From assembly GCA_900551815.1 (NCBI GenBank), contig URXE01000054.1, forward strand, positions 1 to 15,342: 15,342 nt of DNA. The letters run 5' to 3'. Origin of the DNA: an uncultured Collinsella sp. Its GTDB lineage: Bacteria > Actinomycetota > Coriobacteriia > Coriobacteriales > Coriobacteriaceae. Shown here piece by piece: positions 5,947 through 13,154 of this stretch (positions are counted from its first letter, which is position 1; each line of letters opens with the position of its first letter). Position numbers and translations under genes: made by a program. The notes under the pieces are model-generated. The model saw only the letters and a list, made by a program, of their open reading frames with translations, was not told where the DNA came from and did not search any database.

Positions 5947-7386
5947 ATGGCGAACAACCATATTGCGGGCGCTGCCGCCCGCACCGTCGCGCCCAGCGAG
6001 CTGTGCCAGCGTATGCTGGCTAAAACCAGCAAGGGCACCTGCGGTCCCTGCATCCTGTATCTTGAGGATGGGACCATTTTTTATGGCCGTGCATGCGGTG
6101 CCGAGGGTACCGCAACCGGCGAGGTCTGCTTTAACACGTCGCTCGAGGGCTACTTTGAGGTCATGACCGACCCGAGCTATGCCGGCCAAATCGTAACCAT
6201 GACCTATCCGCAGATCGGCAACTACGGCATTGACGAGACCGATGTCCAGTCGGCCTTCCCCGGCGATACCGCTCGCCCCGCGAGCGCTCCCGCCATGCGC
6301 GGCATGGTCGTCCACGACATGTGCGCCACGCCTTCTAACTGGCGCTCGACCGTCAGCGTGCCGGAGTACCTGCGTGCACACGGCATCGTCGCTATCGAGG
6401 GCGTCGACACCCGCGCTCTCGTGCGCCACCTGCGCGACAACGGTTCCAAGATGGGCATAATCTCGACGGAGATCTTCGACGTCGACGAGCTTGCCGAGCG
6501 CCTGTCCGCCGCGCCTACGCTGGTCGGCGAGAACCTGGTCAAGACCGTGAGCTGCCCTGAGCCCCACGCTTTTGCCGTGAGCGACCTGCCCGCTACGCAT
6601 GACTTTGCGCTTGCCCCTACCGCTCCTGCCCGCCACAAAGTGGTCGCCTACGACTGCGGTGTCAAGCGCGGCATCCTGGAGGGCCTGGTTCGTGCTGGCT
6701 GCAACCTCACCGTCGTGCCGTGGGATACACCCGCGCGTCAGGTGCTCGACATGAATCCCGATGGCGTCTTTTTGTCCAACGGCCCCGGCGACCCCGATGC
6801 CGTGGTGGAGACCTACGAGCAGGTGCAGCAGCTAATCGGCAAGGTGCCGGTTTTTGGCATCTGCCTTGGTCACCAGATGATCAGCTTGGCGTGCGGCGCC
6901 CAGATGGAAAAGCTCAAATTCGGTCACCGTGGTGGCAACCAGCCGGTTATGAATCTGGTCAGCCGCCGTGTGGAGATCACCGCGCAAAACCACGGCTTTG
7001 GCCTGTTGTTCCCCAGCTTGGGCAAGCTTGTCCCCGAGCTTTCGGGCGGCGAGACCGAGCACGCGGCCGATGGCGATCTGCGCGTCTGGGTGCGCCGCGG
7101 TATCGCGCCGGTCGTGATGAACGAGCGTTTCGGTCGCATTCGCCTGACGCACGTAAATCTCAATGATGGCACCGCCGAGGGCATCCAGCTGCTCGACGCG
7201 CCGTGCTTCTCGGTCCAGTACCATCCCGAGGCCTCACCCGGCCCCACCGATGCTCACTATCTCTTTACCGCCTTTACGCGACTCATGGACGGCGAGGAGA
7301 ACTACCTGGACATCGATACCGCCAAGGACCGCCTTGCCGGCTGGAATTTCGCCGAGACCGCCGCGACCGAGACCGAGGAGAACTAA
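5947..7386 (+). CDS. carA: carbamoyl-phosphate synthase, small (glutaminase) subunit
   Basis: Hydrolyses glutamine and passes ammonia to CarB for carbamoyl phosphate synthesis. The N-terminal CarA domain is clear (LEDGTIFYGR, GEVCFNTS.EGY.E..TDPSY). The class I glutaminase domain has GICLGHQ with nucleophile Cys306, and YHPEASPGP with His426 and Glu428. The protein is 479 residues against the usual 360-390. Cys to His spans 120 residues, whereas E. coli CarA has 84 (269 to 353). The excess lies between NHGFG (348-352) and LTHVNLNDG (from 400). There is also an N-terminal extension of roughly 35 residues and an acidic C-terminal tail. The ATG at 5947 follows AAGGAG at 5937-5942; the in-frame GTG at 5926 lies inside the PyrR hairpin and is rejected. 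carB starts one base after the stop. Confidence 0.95.
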   Translation: MANNHIAGAAARTVAPSELCQRMLAKTSKGTCGPCILYLEDGTIFYGRACGAEGTATGEVCFNTSLEGYFEVMTDPSYAGQIVTMTYPQIGNYGIDETDVQSAFPGDTARPASAPAMRGMVVHDMCATPSNWRSTVSVPEYLRAHGIVAIEGVDTRALVRHLRDNGSKMGIISTEIFDVDELAERLSAAPTLVGENLVKTVSCPEPHAFAVSDLPATHDFALAPTAPARHKVVAYDCGVKRGILEGLVRAGCNLTVVPWDTPARQVLDMNPDGVFLSNGPGDPDAVVETYEQVQQLIGKVPVFGICLGHQMISLACGAQMEKLKFGHRGGNQPVMNLVSRRVEITAQNHGFGLLFPSLGKLVPELSGGETEHAADGDLRVWVRRGIAPVVMNERFGRIRLTHVNLNDGTAEGIQLLDAPCFSVQYHPEASPGPTDAHYLFTAFTRLMDGEENYLDIDTAKDRLAGWNFAETAATETEEN

Positions 7387-7387
7387 C

Positions 7388-10300
7388 ATGCCGAAACGTA
7401 CTGACATCAAGCGCATCCTCGTCATTGGTTCGGGCCCCATCGTTATTGGCCAGGCCTGTGAGTTCGACTACTCCGGCGCCCAGGCCTGCAAGGTGCTCAA
7501 GGAGGATGGCTTTGAGGTCATCCTAGTCAACTCCAATCCGGCAACCATCATGACCGACCCGGGTCTTGCCGACCGCACCTATGTTGAGCCTATCACCGCC
7601 GAGTTCATTGAGCGCGTGATCAAGAAGGAACGTCCGGACGCGCTGCTGCCCACGCTGGGCGGCCAGACCGGTCTGAACGCCGCCGTCGAGCTGGCAAAGG
7701 ACGGCACGCTCGACAAGTACGGCGTCGAGATGATCGGCTGCGACCTGGCCGCTATCGAGCGCGGCGAAGACCGCAAGCTCTTTAACGAGGCCATGGCCGA
7801 GATTGGCCTGGAGGTCGCGCGCTCGGGCTATGCCTATAGCGTGGCCGACGCCGAGGCTATCGCCGAGCGCGTGGGCTATCCCTGCGTGCTGCGTCCGAGC
7901 TTTACCTTGGGCGGTGCCGGTGGCGGCATCGCGCATACCCACGAGGAGCTCGTCTCCATCGTGAGCCAGGGCTTGGAGCTCTCGCCCGCCCACGAGGTGC
8001 TGGTCGAGGAGTCCATCGAGGGCTGGAAAGAGTATGAGATGGAGGTCATGCGTGACCACGCCGGCAACGGCATCATCGTGTGCTCCATCGAGAATCTCGA
8101 CCCCATGGGCGTGCATACCGGCGACTCCATCACCGTGGCGCCGGCGCAGACGCTCTCCGACCTTGAGTATCAGCGCATGCGCGTGGCCTCGCTCGCCATT
8201 CTGGAGAAGATCGGCGTCGAGACCGGTGGCTCCAACGTGCAGTTTGCCGTGAACCCCAACACCGGTCGCTTGATCGTCATCGAGATGAACCCGCGCGTGA
8301 GCCGTTCGTCCGCGCTGGCCTCCAAGGCCACGGGTTTTCCCATCGCTAAGGCCGCCGCGCGCCTGGCTGTGGGCTATACGCTCGACGAAATCGTCAACGA
8401 CATCACCAAGGCCACGCCCGCCTGCTTTGAGCCCACGATCGACTACTGCGTCGTTAAGGTGCCGCGCTTTGCCTTCGAGAAGTTCAAGGGTACCGACCCC
8501 ACGCTCACCACGCGCATGAAGGCCGTAGGCGAGATCATGGCGATCGGCCGCACCTTTGAGGAGGCCTTCGGCAAGGCCATGCGCTCGCTGGAGGACGGCC
8601 ATCAGGGCATTTGCGCCGGTGGCAAGGAGGGTGCCGACAAGCTGAGCGACGACGAGCTCGCCCAGACTGTGGCCACCCCGACCGAGCACCGCATTTTCTT
8701 TGTGGTCGAAGCCCTGCGCCGCGGCTGGGACATCGCGCGTATCCACGCTATTTGCGGTATCGATCCGTGGTACCTCAACCGTATCAACGACATGGTGCAG
8801 GTTCAGGAGAGCATCCGCGGCCTGCGTGTGGAGGATATCGACGCCGACGCGATGCGCTTGCTCAAGCAGTACGGCACGAGCGACGCCGAGATCGCCGCGC
8901 TGACCGGCTCGGACGAGCGCTTTGTGCGCGCCTATCGCAAGGGTCTGGGCGTGGTTCCCAGCATGAAGACGGTCGATACCTGCGCTGCGGAGTTCTCGAG
9001 CGCCACGGAGTACCACTACAAGACGTACGAGAACATCTACCGCACGAGCCCGGATGCCAAGAAGTGCGTGGCTCCCGACGAGACCACGCCGGCGGACAAG
9101 CCCAAGGCGATGATCCTGGGCGCCGGCCCCAACCGCATTGGTCAGGGTATCGAGTTCGATTACTGCTGCGTGCACGCGAGCTACGCGCTGGCGGCCCGCG
9201 GCTTTGAGACCATCATGGTCAACTGCAACCCCGAGACCGTCTCGACTGACTACGACACCTCGGACCGCCTGTACTTTGAGCCGCTCACCTACGAGGACGT
9301 TATGGACGTCATCGATGTTGAGCGTCCCGACGGCGTCGTGGTGACGCTCGGCGGCCAGACCCCGCTTAAGCTGGCGCGCATGCTCGAGGAGAGTGGCGTG
9401 AACATTATGGGCACCAAGCCCGACGCCATCGACTTTGCCGAGGACCGCGAGCGCTTCGCCGCCCTGCTCGACAAGCTGGGCATCATGTACCCGCCGGCGG
9501 GCCAGGCCACGTCGTTTGAGGAGGCCGAGGCCGTGGCCGCGCACATCGGCTACCCGCTGCTGGTGCGTCCGAGCTACGTGCTGGGCGGCCGCGGCATGAT
9601 GATCGCCTACGATGCCGAGCATCTGCGCGATTACATGGCCGAGGCTGCGCGCATTAGCCCCGACTACCCGGTGTATCTGGACCGCTTCCTGGAGGGTGCG
9701 ATCGAGTCCGACGTCGACGCCTTGTGCGATGGCGAAGAGGTCTACATCGGCGGCATTCTGGAGCATATCGAGGAGGCCGGTATTCACTCCGGCGACTCTG
9801 CGACCTGCATCCCGCCGTTCAGCTTTAGCGAGAGCCTGCAGGCGAAGCTTCGCGAGACCACGCGCCGCATCGCGATGGCGCTGGGAGTCCGCGGCCTGGT
9901 CAACGTGCAGTACGCCATCAAGGGCGAGACCGTCTACGTGATCGAGGCCAACCCGCGCGCGAGCCGCACCGTGCCGTTTATCTCCAAGGCCACCGGCGTG
10001 CCGCTGGCCAAGTGCGCGGCGCGTATCATGGCAGGCGATTCCATCGCGAGCCTGGGCCTGCCGAGCGACGAGCGTCAGCTCGATTGGTTCTGCATGAAGG
10101 AAGCCGTTATGCCCTGGGGTCGTTTCCCCGGTGCCGACGTTATTCTGGGACCCGAGATGAAGTCGACGGGCGAGGTCATGGGTATCGCCAAGAGCTATCC
10201 CGAGGCATACGCCAAGACGCAGCTGGCGATCGACTACAAGCTGCCCGATCCGAGCTGCGGCAAGGTGTTCATCAGCGTATGCGACCGCGACAAGCGTCAT

Positions 10301-10702
10301 ATCCTTTCGGTCGCGCGTATCCTGCGCTACCTGGGCTTTGACATCTGCTCCACCGAGGGTACGGCGCGCGTGCTGCGCGGCGGCAACGTGACGTGCGAAG
10401 TCGTGGAGAAGATCAGCGGCCCGCACGACGGCGAGCGTCCCAACATCGGCGACCTCATCGCCGATGGCAAGATTGCGGTAATCATCAACACGCCGTACGG
10501 TCCGGGCTCGCGTGGCGATGGCTACCTGCTACGTACCGAGGCCGTGCGTCGCGGCGTGACCTGCGTGACGGCGATGTCTGCCGCCAACACCTACGTGAGC
10601 GCCATCGAGGCGGTGCGCGAGGACCAGCAGGGTCACGGCAGCGCCAACGACATGGGCATGGACGTCATCGCCCTGCAGGACCTGCCGCAGCACACGGTGT
10701 AG
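7388..10702 (+). CDS. carB: carbamoyl-phosphate synthase, large subunit
   Basis: Makes carbamoyl phosphate from bicarbonate, ammonia and two ATP, for pyrimidines and arginine. It has 1104 residues, in the normal range. The two homologous ATP-grasp halves are both present: the first starts at RILVIGSGPIVIGQACEFDYSG and has NPRVSRSSALASKATG (Asn301, Arg303, the same numbers as in E. coli). The second starts near residue 570 with AMILGAGPNRIGQGIEFDY and has NPRASRTVPFISKATG (Asn855, Arg857). From about 957 a methylglyoxal-synthase-like allosteric domain follows, with VFISV.DRDK and the NTP.G motif. The ATG at 7388 follows GGAG at 7377-7380, inside the end of carA. The open frame continues upstream to 7163, but that overlaps carA and is not conserved. 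Confidence 0.98.
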   Translation: MPKRTDIKRILVIGSGPIVIGQACEFDYSGAQACKVLKEDGFEVILVNSNPATIMTDPGLADRTYVEPITAEFIERVIKKERPDALLPTLGGQTGLNAAVELAKDGTLDKYGVEMIGCDLAAIERGEDRKLFNEAMAEIGLEVARSGYAYSVADAEAIAERVGYPCVLRPSFTLGGAGGGIAHTHEELVSIVSQGLELSPAHEVLVEESIEGWKEYEMEVMRDHAGNGIIVCSIENLDPMGVHTGDSITVAPAQTLSDLEYQRMRVASLAILEKIGVETGGSNVQFAVNPNTGRLIVIEMNPRVSRSSALASKATGFPIAKAAARLAVGYTLDEIVNDITKATPACFEPTIDYCVVKVPRFAFEKFKGTDPTLTTRMKAVGEIMAIGRTFEEAFGKAMRSLEDGHQGICAGGKEGADKLSDDELAQTVATPTEHRIFFVVEALRRGWDIARIHAICGIDPWYLNRINDMVQVQESIRGLRVEDIDADAMRLLKQYGTSDAEIAALTGSDERFVRAYRKGLGVVPSMKTVDTCAAEFSSATEYHYKTYENIYRTSPDAKKCVAPDETTPADKPKAMILGAGPNRIGQGIEFDYCCVHASYALAARGFETIMVNCNPETVSTDYDTSDRLYFEPLTYEDVMDVIDVERPDGVVVTLGGQTPLKLARMLEESGVNIMGTKPDAIDFAEDRERFAALLDKLGIMYPPAGQATSFEEAEAVAAHIGYPLLVRPSYVLGGRGMMIAYDAEHLRDYMAEAARISPDYPVYLDRFLEGAIESDVDALCDGEEVYIGGILEHIEEAGIHSGDSATCIPPFSFSESLQAKLRETTRRIAMALGVRGLVNVQYAIKGETVYVIEANPRASRTVPFISKATGVPLAKCAARIMAGDSIASLGLPSDERQLDWFCMKEAVMPWGRFPGADVILGPEMKSTGEVMGIAKSYPEAYAKTQLAIDYKLPDPSCGKVFISVCDRDKRHILSVARILRYLGFDICSTEGTARVLRGGNVTCEVVEKISGPHDGERPNIGDLIADGKIAVIINTPYGPGSRGDGYLLRTEAVRRGVTCVTAMSAANTYVSAIEAVREDQQGHGSANDMGMDVIALQDLPQHTV

Positions 10703-10714
10703 TGTGACCTGGCC

Positions 10715-10805
10715 GGCCGGGGCGGGAGGGGCCGAGATTTCCCCCTTTCGCTCCGGCTGCAAGCAGAGTCGCTCAGGAGGAAACTCGGCCCCTCCCGCCC
10801 CGGCC
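10715..10805 (-). repeat. long inverted-repeat hairpin element C
   Basis: The 22-base arms at 10715-10736 and 10784-10805 pair perfectly and are very GC-rich (GGCCGGGGCGGGAGGGG). Pairing continues inward after a bulged A at 10737: TTTCC with GGAAA, then CCT with AGG. On the minus strand the interior (10748-10774) forms two tandem G-A mismatch blocks, a covarying base pair and a CTGC/GCAG tip stem. The element begins 12 bases after the carB stop. It has no T-run, so it is not an ordinary terminator, although it could block 3' exonucleases or pause polymerase. The core is shared with element D. Confidence 0.85.
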
Positions 10806-10834
10806 TACGGTGACTCGGTTGCACCGTGTGCTGC

Positions 10835-10873
10835 CGAAGGGACTTTGCGCGATGACTAGGGCTGAATAGAAAA
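10835..10873 (+). repeat. possible decayed copy of the hairpin-element core
   Basis: GACTTTGCGC at 10841-10850 is identical to 10998-11007 in element D. Flanking bases are partly alike (GAA before it; GG, TGAA and GAAAA after it in the same order). It lacks the long pairing arms and the tip stem. It may be a degenerate copy or a chance match. Confidence 0.3.
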
Positions 10874-10878
10874 TGAGT

Positions 10879-10923
10879 GTGGGCTCTGTCGTTCGAATGA
10901 ACGACAGAGCCCACGTTAATATT
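10879..10923 (+). terminator. perfect 16-bp hairpin, probable terminator of carAB
   Basis: Bases 10879-10894 pair without mismatch with 10899-10914 around a GAAT loop (outer GTGGGCTC with GAGCCCAC). Downstream is GTTAATATTT, a weak T-run; upstream is AATAGAAAATGA, which would give a T-rich run on the minus strand. It probably ends the carAB transcript about 175 bases after the carB stop and may act in both directions. Confidence 0.65.
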
Positions 10924-10962
10924 TCAGCCAACGTACGTCATAGCAATCCCCGGTAGGTCGAA

Positions 10963-11052
10963 GGTGCCCTGCGGCGGCCCGGTGTTTTCATCTGAACGAC
11001 TTTGCGCAGCAACCGGAGTGAAGATGAAAACACCGGGCCGCCGCAGGGCACC
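10963..11052 (+). repeat. perfect 31-bp inverted-repeat hairpin element D
   Basis: The arms 10963-10993 and 11022-11052 are exact reverse complements (outer GGTGCCCTGCGGCGG, inner TTTTCATCT). The 28-base interior continues the structure: tandem G-A pairs (10994-10995 with 11020-11021), A-T and C-G pairs, a second tandem G-A block (10998-10999 with 11016-11017), a C-G pair, an internal loop, then TTGC/GCAA closed by a GCA triloop. GCGCAGC at the tip fits the very stable GNA mini-hairpin pattern known in single-stranded DNA. The core matches element C on the opposite strand. It lies 94 bases before purE. Confidence 0.88.
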
Positions 11053-11077
11053 CACAGACCGCAGGGACGGGAGCAGC

Positions 11078-11083
11078 TATACT
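11078..11083 (+). promoter_or_regulatory. possible -10 hexamer for purE
   Basis: TATACT lies between element D and the purE ribosome binding site, in the right place for a promoter. No convincing -35 is present at 16-18 bases upstream. A small CGCGG/CCGCG hairpin (11103-11117) follows in the leader. Confidence 0.3.
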
Positions 11084-11146
11084 ACTCTCAGTACTTAAGG
11101 GTCGCGGAAACGCCGCGTCACCGCTCTCAACAGGAGGTCTTTGTTT

Positions 11147-11611
11147 ATGGCAGATCAGAAGCCGGTTGTCGGGATCATCATGGGCTCCAAGTCCGATCTG
11201 GGCGTTATGGAAGGTTGCACCGCCGAGCTCGAGGCGCTGGGCGTGCCCTATGAGCTCGTGATTGCAAGCGCGCACCGCACGCCGGCGAAGGTCCATGAGT
11301 GGGCCTCGACTGCTGCCGACCGCGGTATCAAGGTGATTATCGCTGCTGCCGGCAAGGCTGCTCACCTGGGCGGCGTCGTGGCTGCGTTTACGCCGCTGCC
11401 GGTCATCGGCGTGCCTATGAAGACGAGCGATCTGGGTGGTATGGACTCGCTGCTGTCGATGGTGCAGATGCCTTCGGGCGTGCCCGTTGCCTGTGTGGCC
11501 ATCAACGGTGCCAAGAACGCTGCCATTTACGCCACGCAGATCCTGGGCGCCTGCGACCCCGAGTACCGCAAGGTTATCGAGAAGATGAAGCAGGAGATGG
11601 CTGACGCCTAA
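11147..11611 (+). CDS. purE: N5-carboxyaminoimidazole ribonucleotide mutase
   Basis: Moves the carboxyl group of N5-CAIR to give CAIR in purine synthesis; it normally works after PurK, which is not in this window. The 154-residue length is that of class I bacterial PurE. Family motifs are intact: IMGSKSDL near the N-terminus, IASAHRTP, AAAGKAAHLGG, VIGVPM and MDSLLSMVQMPSGVPVA. The ATG at 11147 follows AGGAGG (11132-11137) with 9 bases of spacing; an in-frame TTG at 11141 is too close to that site. The sortase gene starts 36 bases after the stop with no terminator between them, so the two are probably cotranscribed. Confidence 0.96.
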   Translation: MADQKPVVGIIMGSKSDLGVMEGCTAELEALGVPYELVIASAHRTPAKVHEWASTAADRGIKVIIAAAGKAAHLGGVVAAFTPLPVIGVPMKTSDLGGMDSLLSMVQMPSGVPVACVAINGAKNAAIYATQILGACDPEYRKVIEKMKQEMADA

Positions 11612-11647
11612 GCGCTCTGCCAGTCCATTTGCAGCATAAGGAGAGCC

Positions 11648-12646
11648 ATGTCCGACTATCAGGGAAAGCGTTTTTCGGCTTCTCGGATTTCCGATCCAGC
11701 CAAGTCGGGAGCAGCCCGCGCGCCGCAGCAGGGTCGGACATCCTCTCCTCAACAGCCGCGCGCGCCGCGCCCCGTGACGCCGGCGAAGCATCGCCGTCAG
11801 GATACGCCTGCTGCATATCGCCCTTCGTCATACAGTACGGCCAAGAAGTCACCTCGCTCTTCGGCGCATGCCGCGCCATCGAGCTATACCGAGCCGCCGC
11901 GCAAAAAGCGCCGCTCCGTCATTCCCATTCTGCTCATCATCATCGGCATTGGCCTGATCGTTGCTGCGGCCGCCATCTTTATCAACGCGCAGATTGGCTA
12001 CAAGCAGGCGAGCGAGTCGTATCAAAAAATCGAAAAGCAATATGTGAGCGACAAGGACGCCAGTGGCGTGCCAATTGTCGACTTCAATGCGCTGGCCCAG
12101 ACAAATCCCGAGGTTGTGGGTTGGATTTACGCGCCCGGCACCAACATCAACTACCCCGTGGTGCAGACCAACAACAACTCCAAGTACCTCAACACGCTGT
12201 TCGACGGTACGGCCAATGCCTCGGGAGCCATCTTCCTGGATAGCGACGACACCGCGCCGGGCATGGTGGATCAGCAGACCACGATTTACGGTCATCATAT
12301 GAACGACGGTTCGATGTTCAACGTGATTTCGGATACGACCGATCAGGCGACGTTCGACAGCATGGAATACGTGTACTACATCACGCGTGATGCGACGTAT
12401 AAGTTGCGCCCGCTGGCGACCAAGGTGGTCGAGGACACGTATGCCAAGGCGCGCACGCCCAACTTTGAGGGCGATGACGGACTGAAGAATTACCTGTCCG
12501 AGATGCTCGACGGCGCCTCGGCCGTGGCGAGCGATGCCACCGATCGTGCCGCTTCGGCAACCAAGATCGTAACGCTTGTGACTTGCCGTTCGCTGTCATT
12601 TAGCAATACGCGCGCAGTCATGGTACTCACGCCGGTCGAGGAATAA
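11648..12646 (+). CDS. class B sortase
   Basis: A membrane-anchored transpeptidase that attaches proteins to the cell wall, or possibly links pilins. It has a long basic, Pro/Ser/Gln-rich cytoplasmic tail (1-90), one membrane helix (about 91-112), then an extracellular sortase domain. Catalytic residues are visible: His216 in YGHHM, Cys313 in TLVTC and Arg322 nine residues later. The VVGWIYAPGTNINYPVVQ segment and the YGHHMNDGSMF pattern are typical of class B. The 332-residue length is longer than most SrtB (about 240) mainly because of the tail. AAGGAG at 11638-11643 supports the ATG at 11648. No LPXTG-like or NPQTN-like substrate gene is nearby, so its target is unknown. It follows purE and precedes the MoaE-like gene. 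Confidence 0.9.
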   Translation: MSDYQGKRFSASRISDPAKSGAARAPQQGRTSSPQQPRAPRPVTPAKHRRQDTPAAYRPSSYSTAKKSPRSSAHAAPSSYTEPPRKKRRSVIPILLIIIGIGLIVAAAAIFINAQIGYKQASESYQKIEKQYVSDKDASGVPIVDFNALAQTNPEVVGWIYAPGTNINYPVVQTNNNSKYLNTLFDGTANASGAIFLDSDDTAPGMVDQQTTIYGHHMNDGSMFNVISDTTDQATFDSMEYVYYITRDATYKLRPLATKVVEDTYAKARTPNFEGDDGLKNYLSEMLDGASAVASDATDRAASATKIVTLVTCRSLSFSNTRAVMVLTPVEE

Positions 12647-12670
12647 GTGGTTCGAGAGTAGCTAAAAGAG

Positions 12671-12684
12671 CCCCGTCCCAAAAA
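12671..12684. repeat. short match to the arm of element B
   Basis: CCCCGTCCCA followed by A residues resembles the right arm of element B (5789-5805). It sits in the 67-base gap before the MoaE-like gene and has no partner arm. It may be a solo remnant of the same repeat family or chance. Confidence 0.25.
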
Positions 12685-12713
12685 GACTACCCTGGAAATC
12701 AAAAGGAGAAATG

Positions 12714-13130
12714 ATGCTTGAAAGCGGCAAATCGATGCCTTCGGTTGATGCTTGGCTGCGCGAAGCCAAGGCCGATGTTTCGGCGGCTGATTGTGGGATG
12801 TACCTGACACACAACGGCGTGGTGCGTGCGACGCCCAAGGCCGAGGTGCGTGGGGTCGAGACAGATGGTGTGGCGCCTGGGCATAAGGTGGGCGGCATGG
12901 TGTTTGGCTTCGATGCCGAAAAGGTGCAGGCCGCTATCGAGGCAACGCGCGCGATGCCGGGTATCGGCTATGTGCGCGTGTGGCTGGCGAGTGGCGAGCT
13001 TACCGTGGGCGACGACATCATGCTCGTACTCATTGGCGGAGACATTCGCCCGCATGTCGTCGATGCACTGCAGGCGCTCGTCGGTGCCATCAAAAATGAG
13101 TGTGTGAGCGAGGTCGAGCGCGAGGCGTAA
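12714..13130 (+). CDS. MoaE-like protein lacking usual catalytic residues
   Basis: The 138-residue protein aligns by eye with the large subunit of molybdopterin synthase. It has a GxVR segment (NGVVRAT), a helix like MoaE EKALAEIVDEA (AEKVQAAIEATRA), and near the C-terminus SGELTVGDDIMLVLIG followed by IKNE, like MoaE IGELWPGDEIVFVGV and LKTR. The MoaE HRIG motif reads LASG here, the second HR is replaced by DIR, and the PFWK lysine segment is replaced by VSEVE; only the first lysine appears to remain. MPT synthase activity is therefore doubtful. No moaA, moaC or moaD is present in the window. Two adjacent ATGs occur (12711 and 12714); AAGGAGA at 12703-12709 fits the second better. A terminator follows. 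Confidence 0.6.
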   Translation: MLESGKSMPSVDAWLREAKADVSAADCGMYLTHNGVVRATPKAEVRGVETDGVAPGHKVGGMVFGFDAEKVQAAIEATRAMPGIGYVRVWLASGELTVGDDIMLVLIGGDIRPHVVDALQALVGAIKNECVSEVEREA

Positions 13131-13154
13131 GGCCGGCAGCAGCACTCGCCAACA

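Noticed and set aside
7163..7387. Upstream extension of carB to 7163
   Set aside because: It overlaps conserved carA sequence in another frame and is not CarB-like; the ATG at 7388 begins the conserved protein.
7523..10426. Minus-strand open frame of 967 codons opposite carB
   Set aside because: Same codon-bias shadow; carB is complete and conserved on the plus strand.
10715..10805. Element C as the simple terminator of carB
   Set aside because: The stem is strong but no T-run follows on the plus strand; the stem at 10879-10914 is a better candidate.
10715..11052. Elements C and D as a CRISPR-like or integron attC array
   Set aside because: There are no regular direct repeats with spacers, no cas or integrase gene, and no attC core sites (such as RYYYAAC); the two copies are inverted with different arms.
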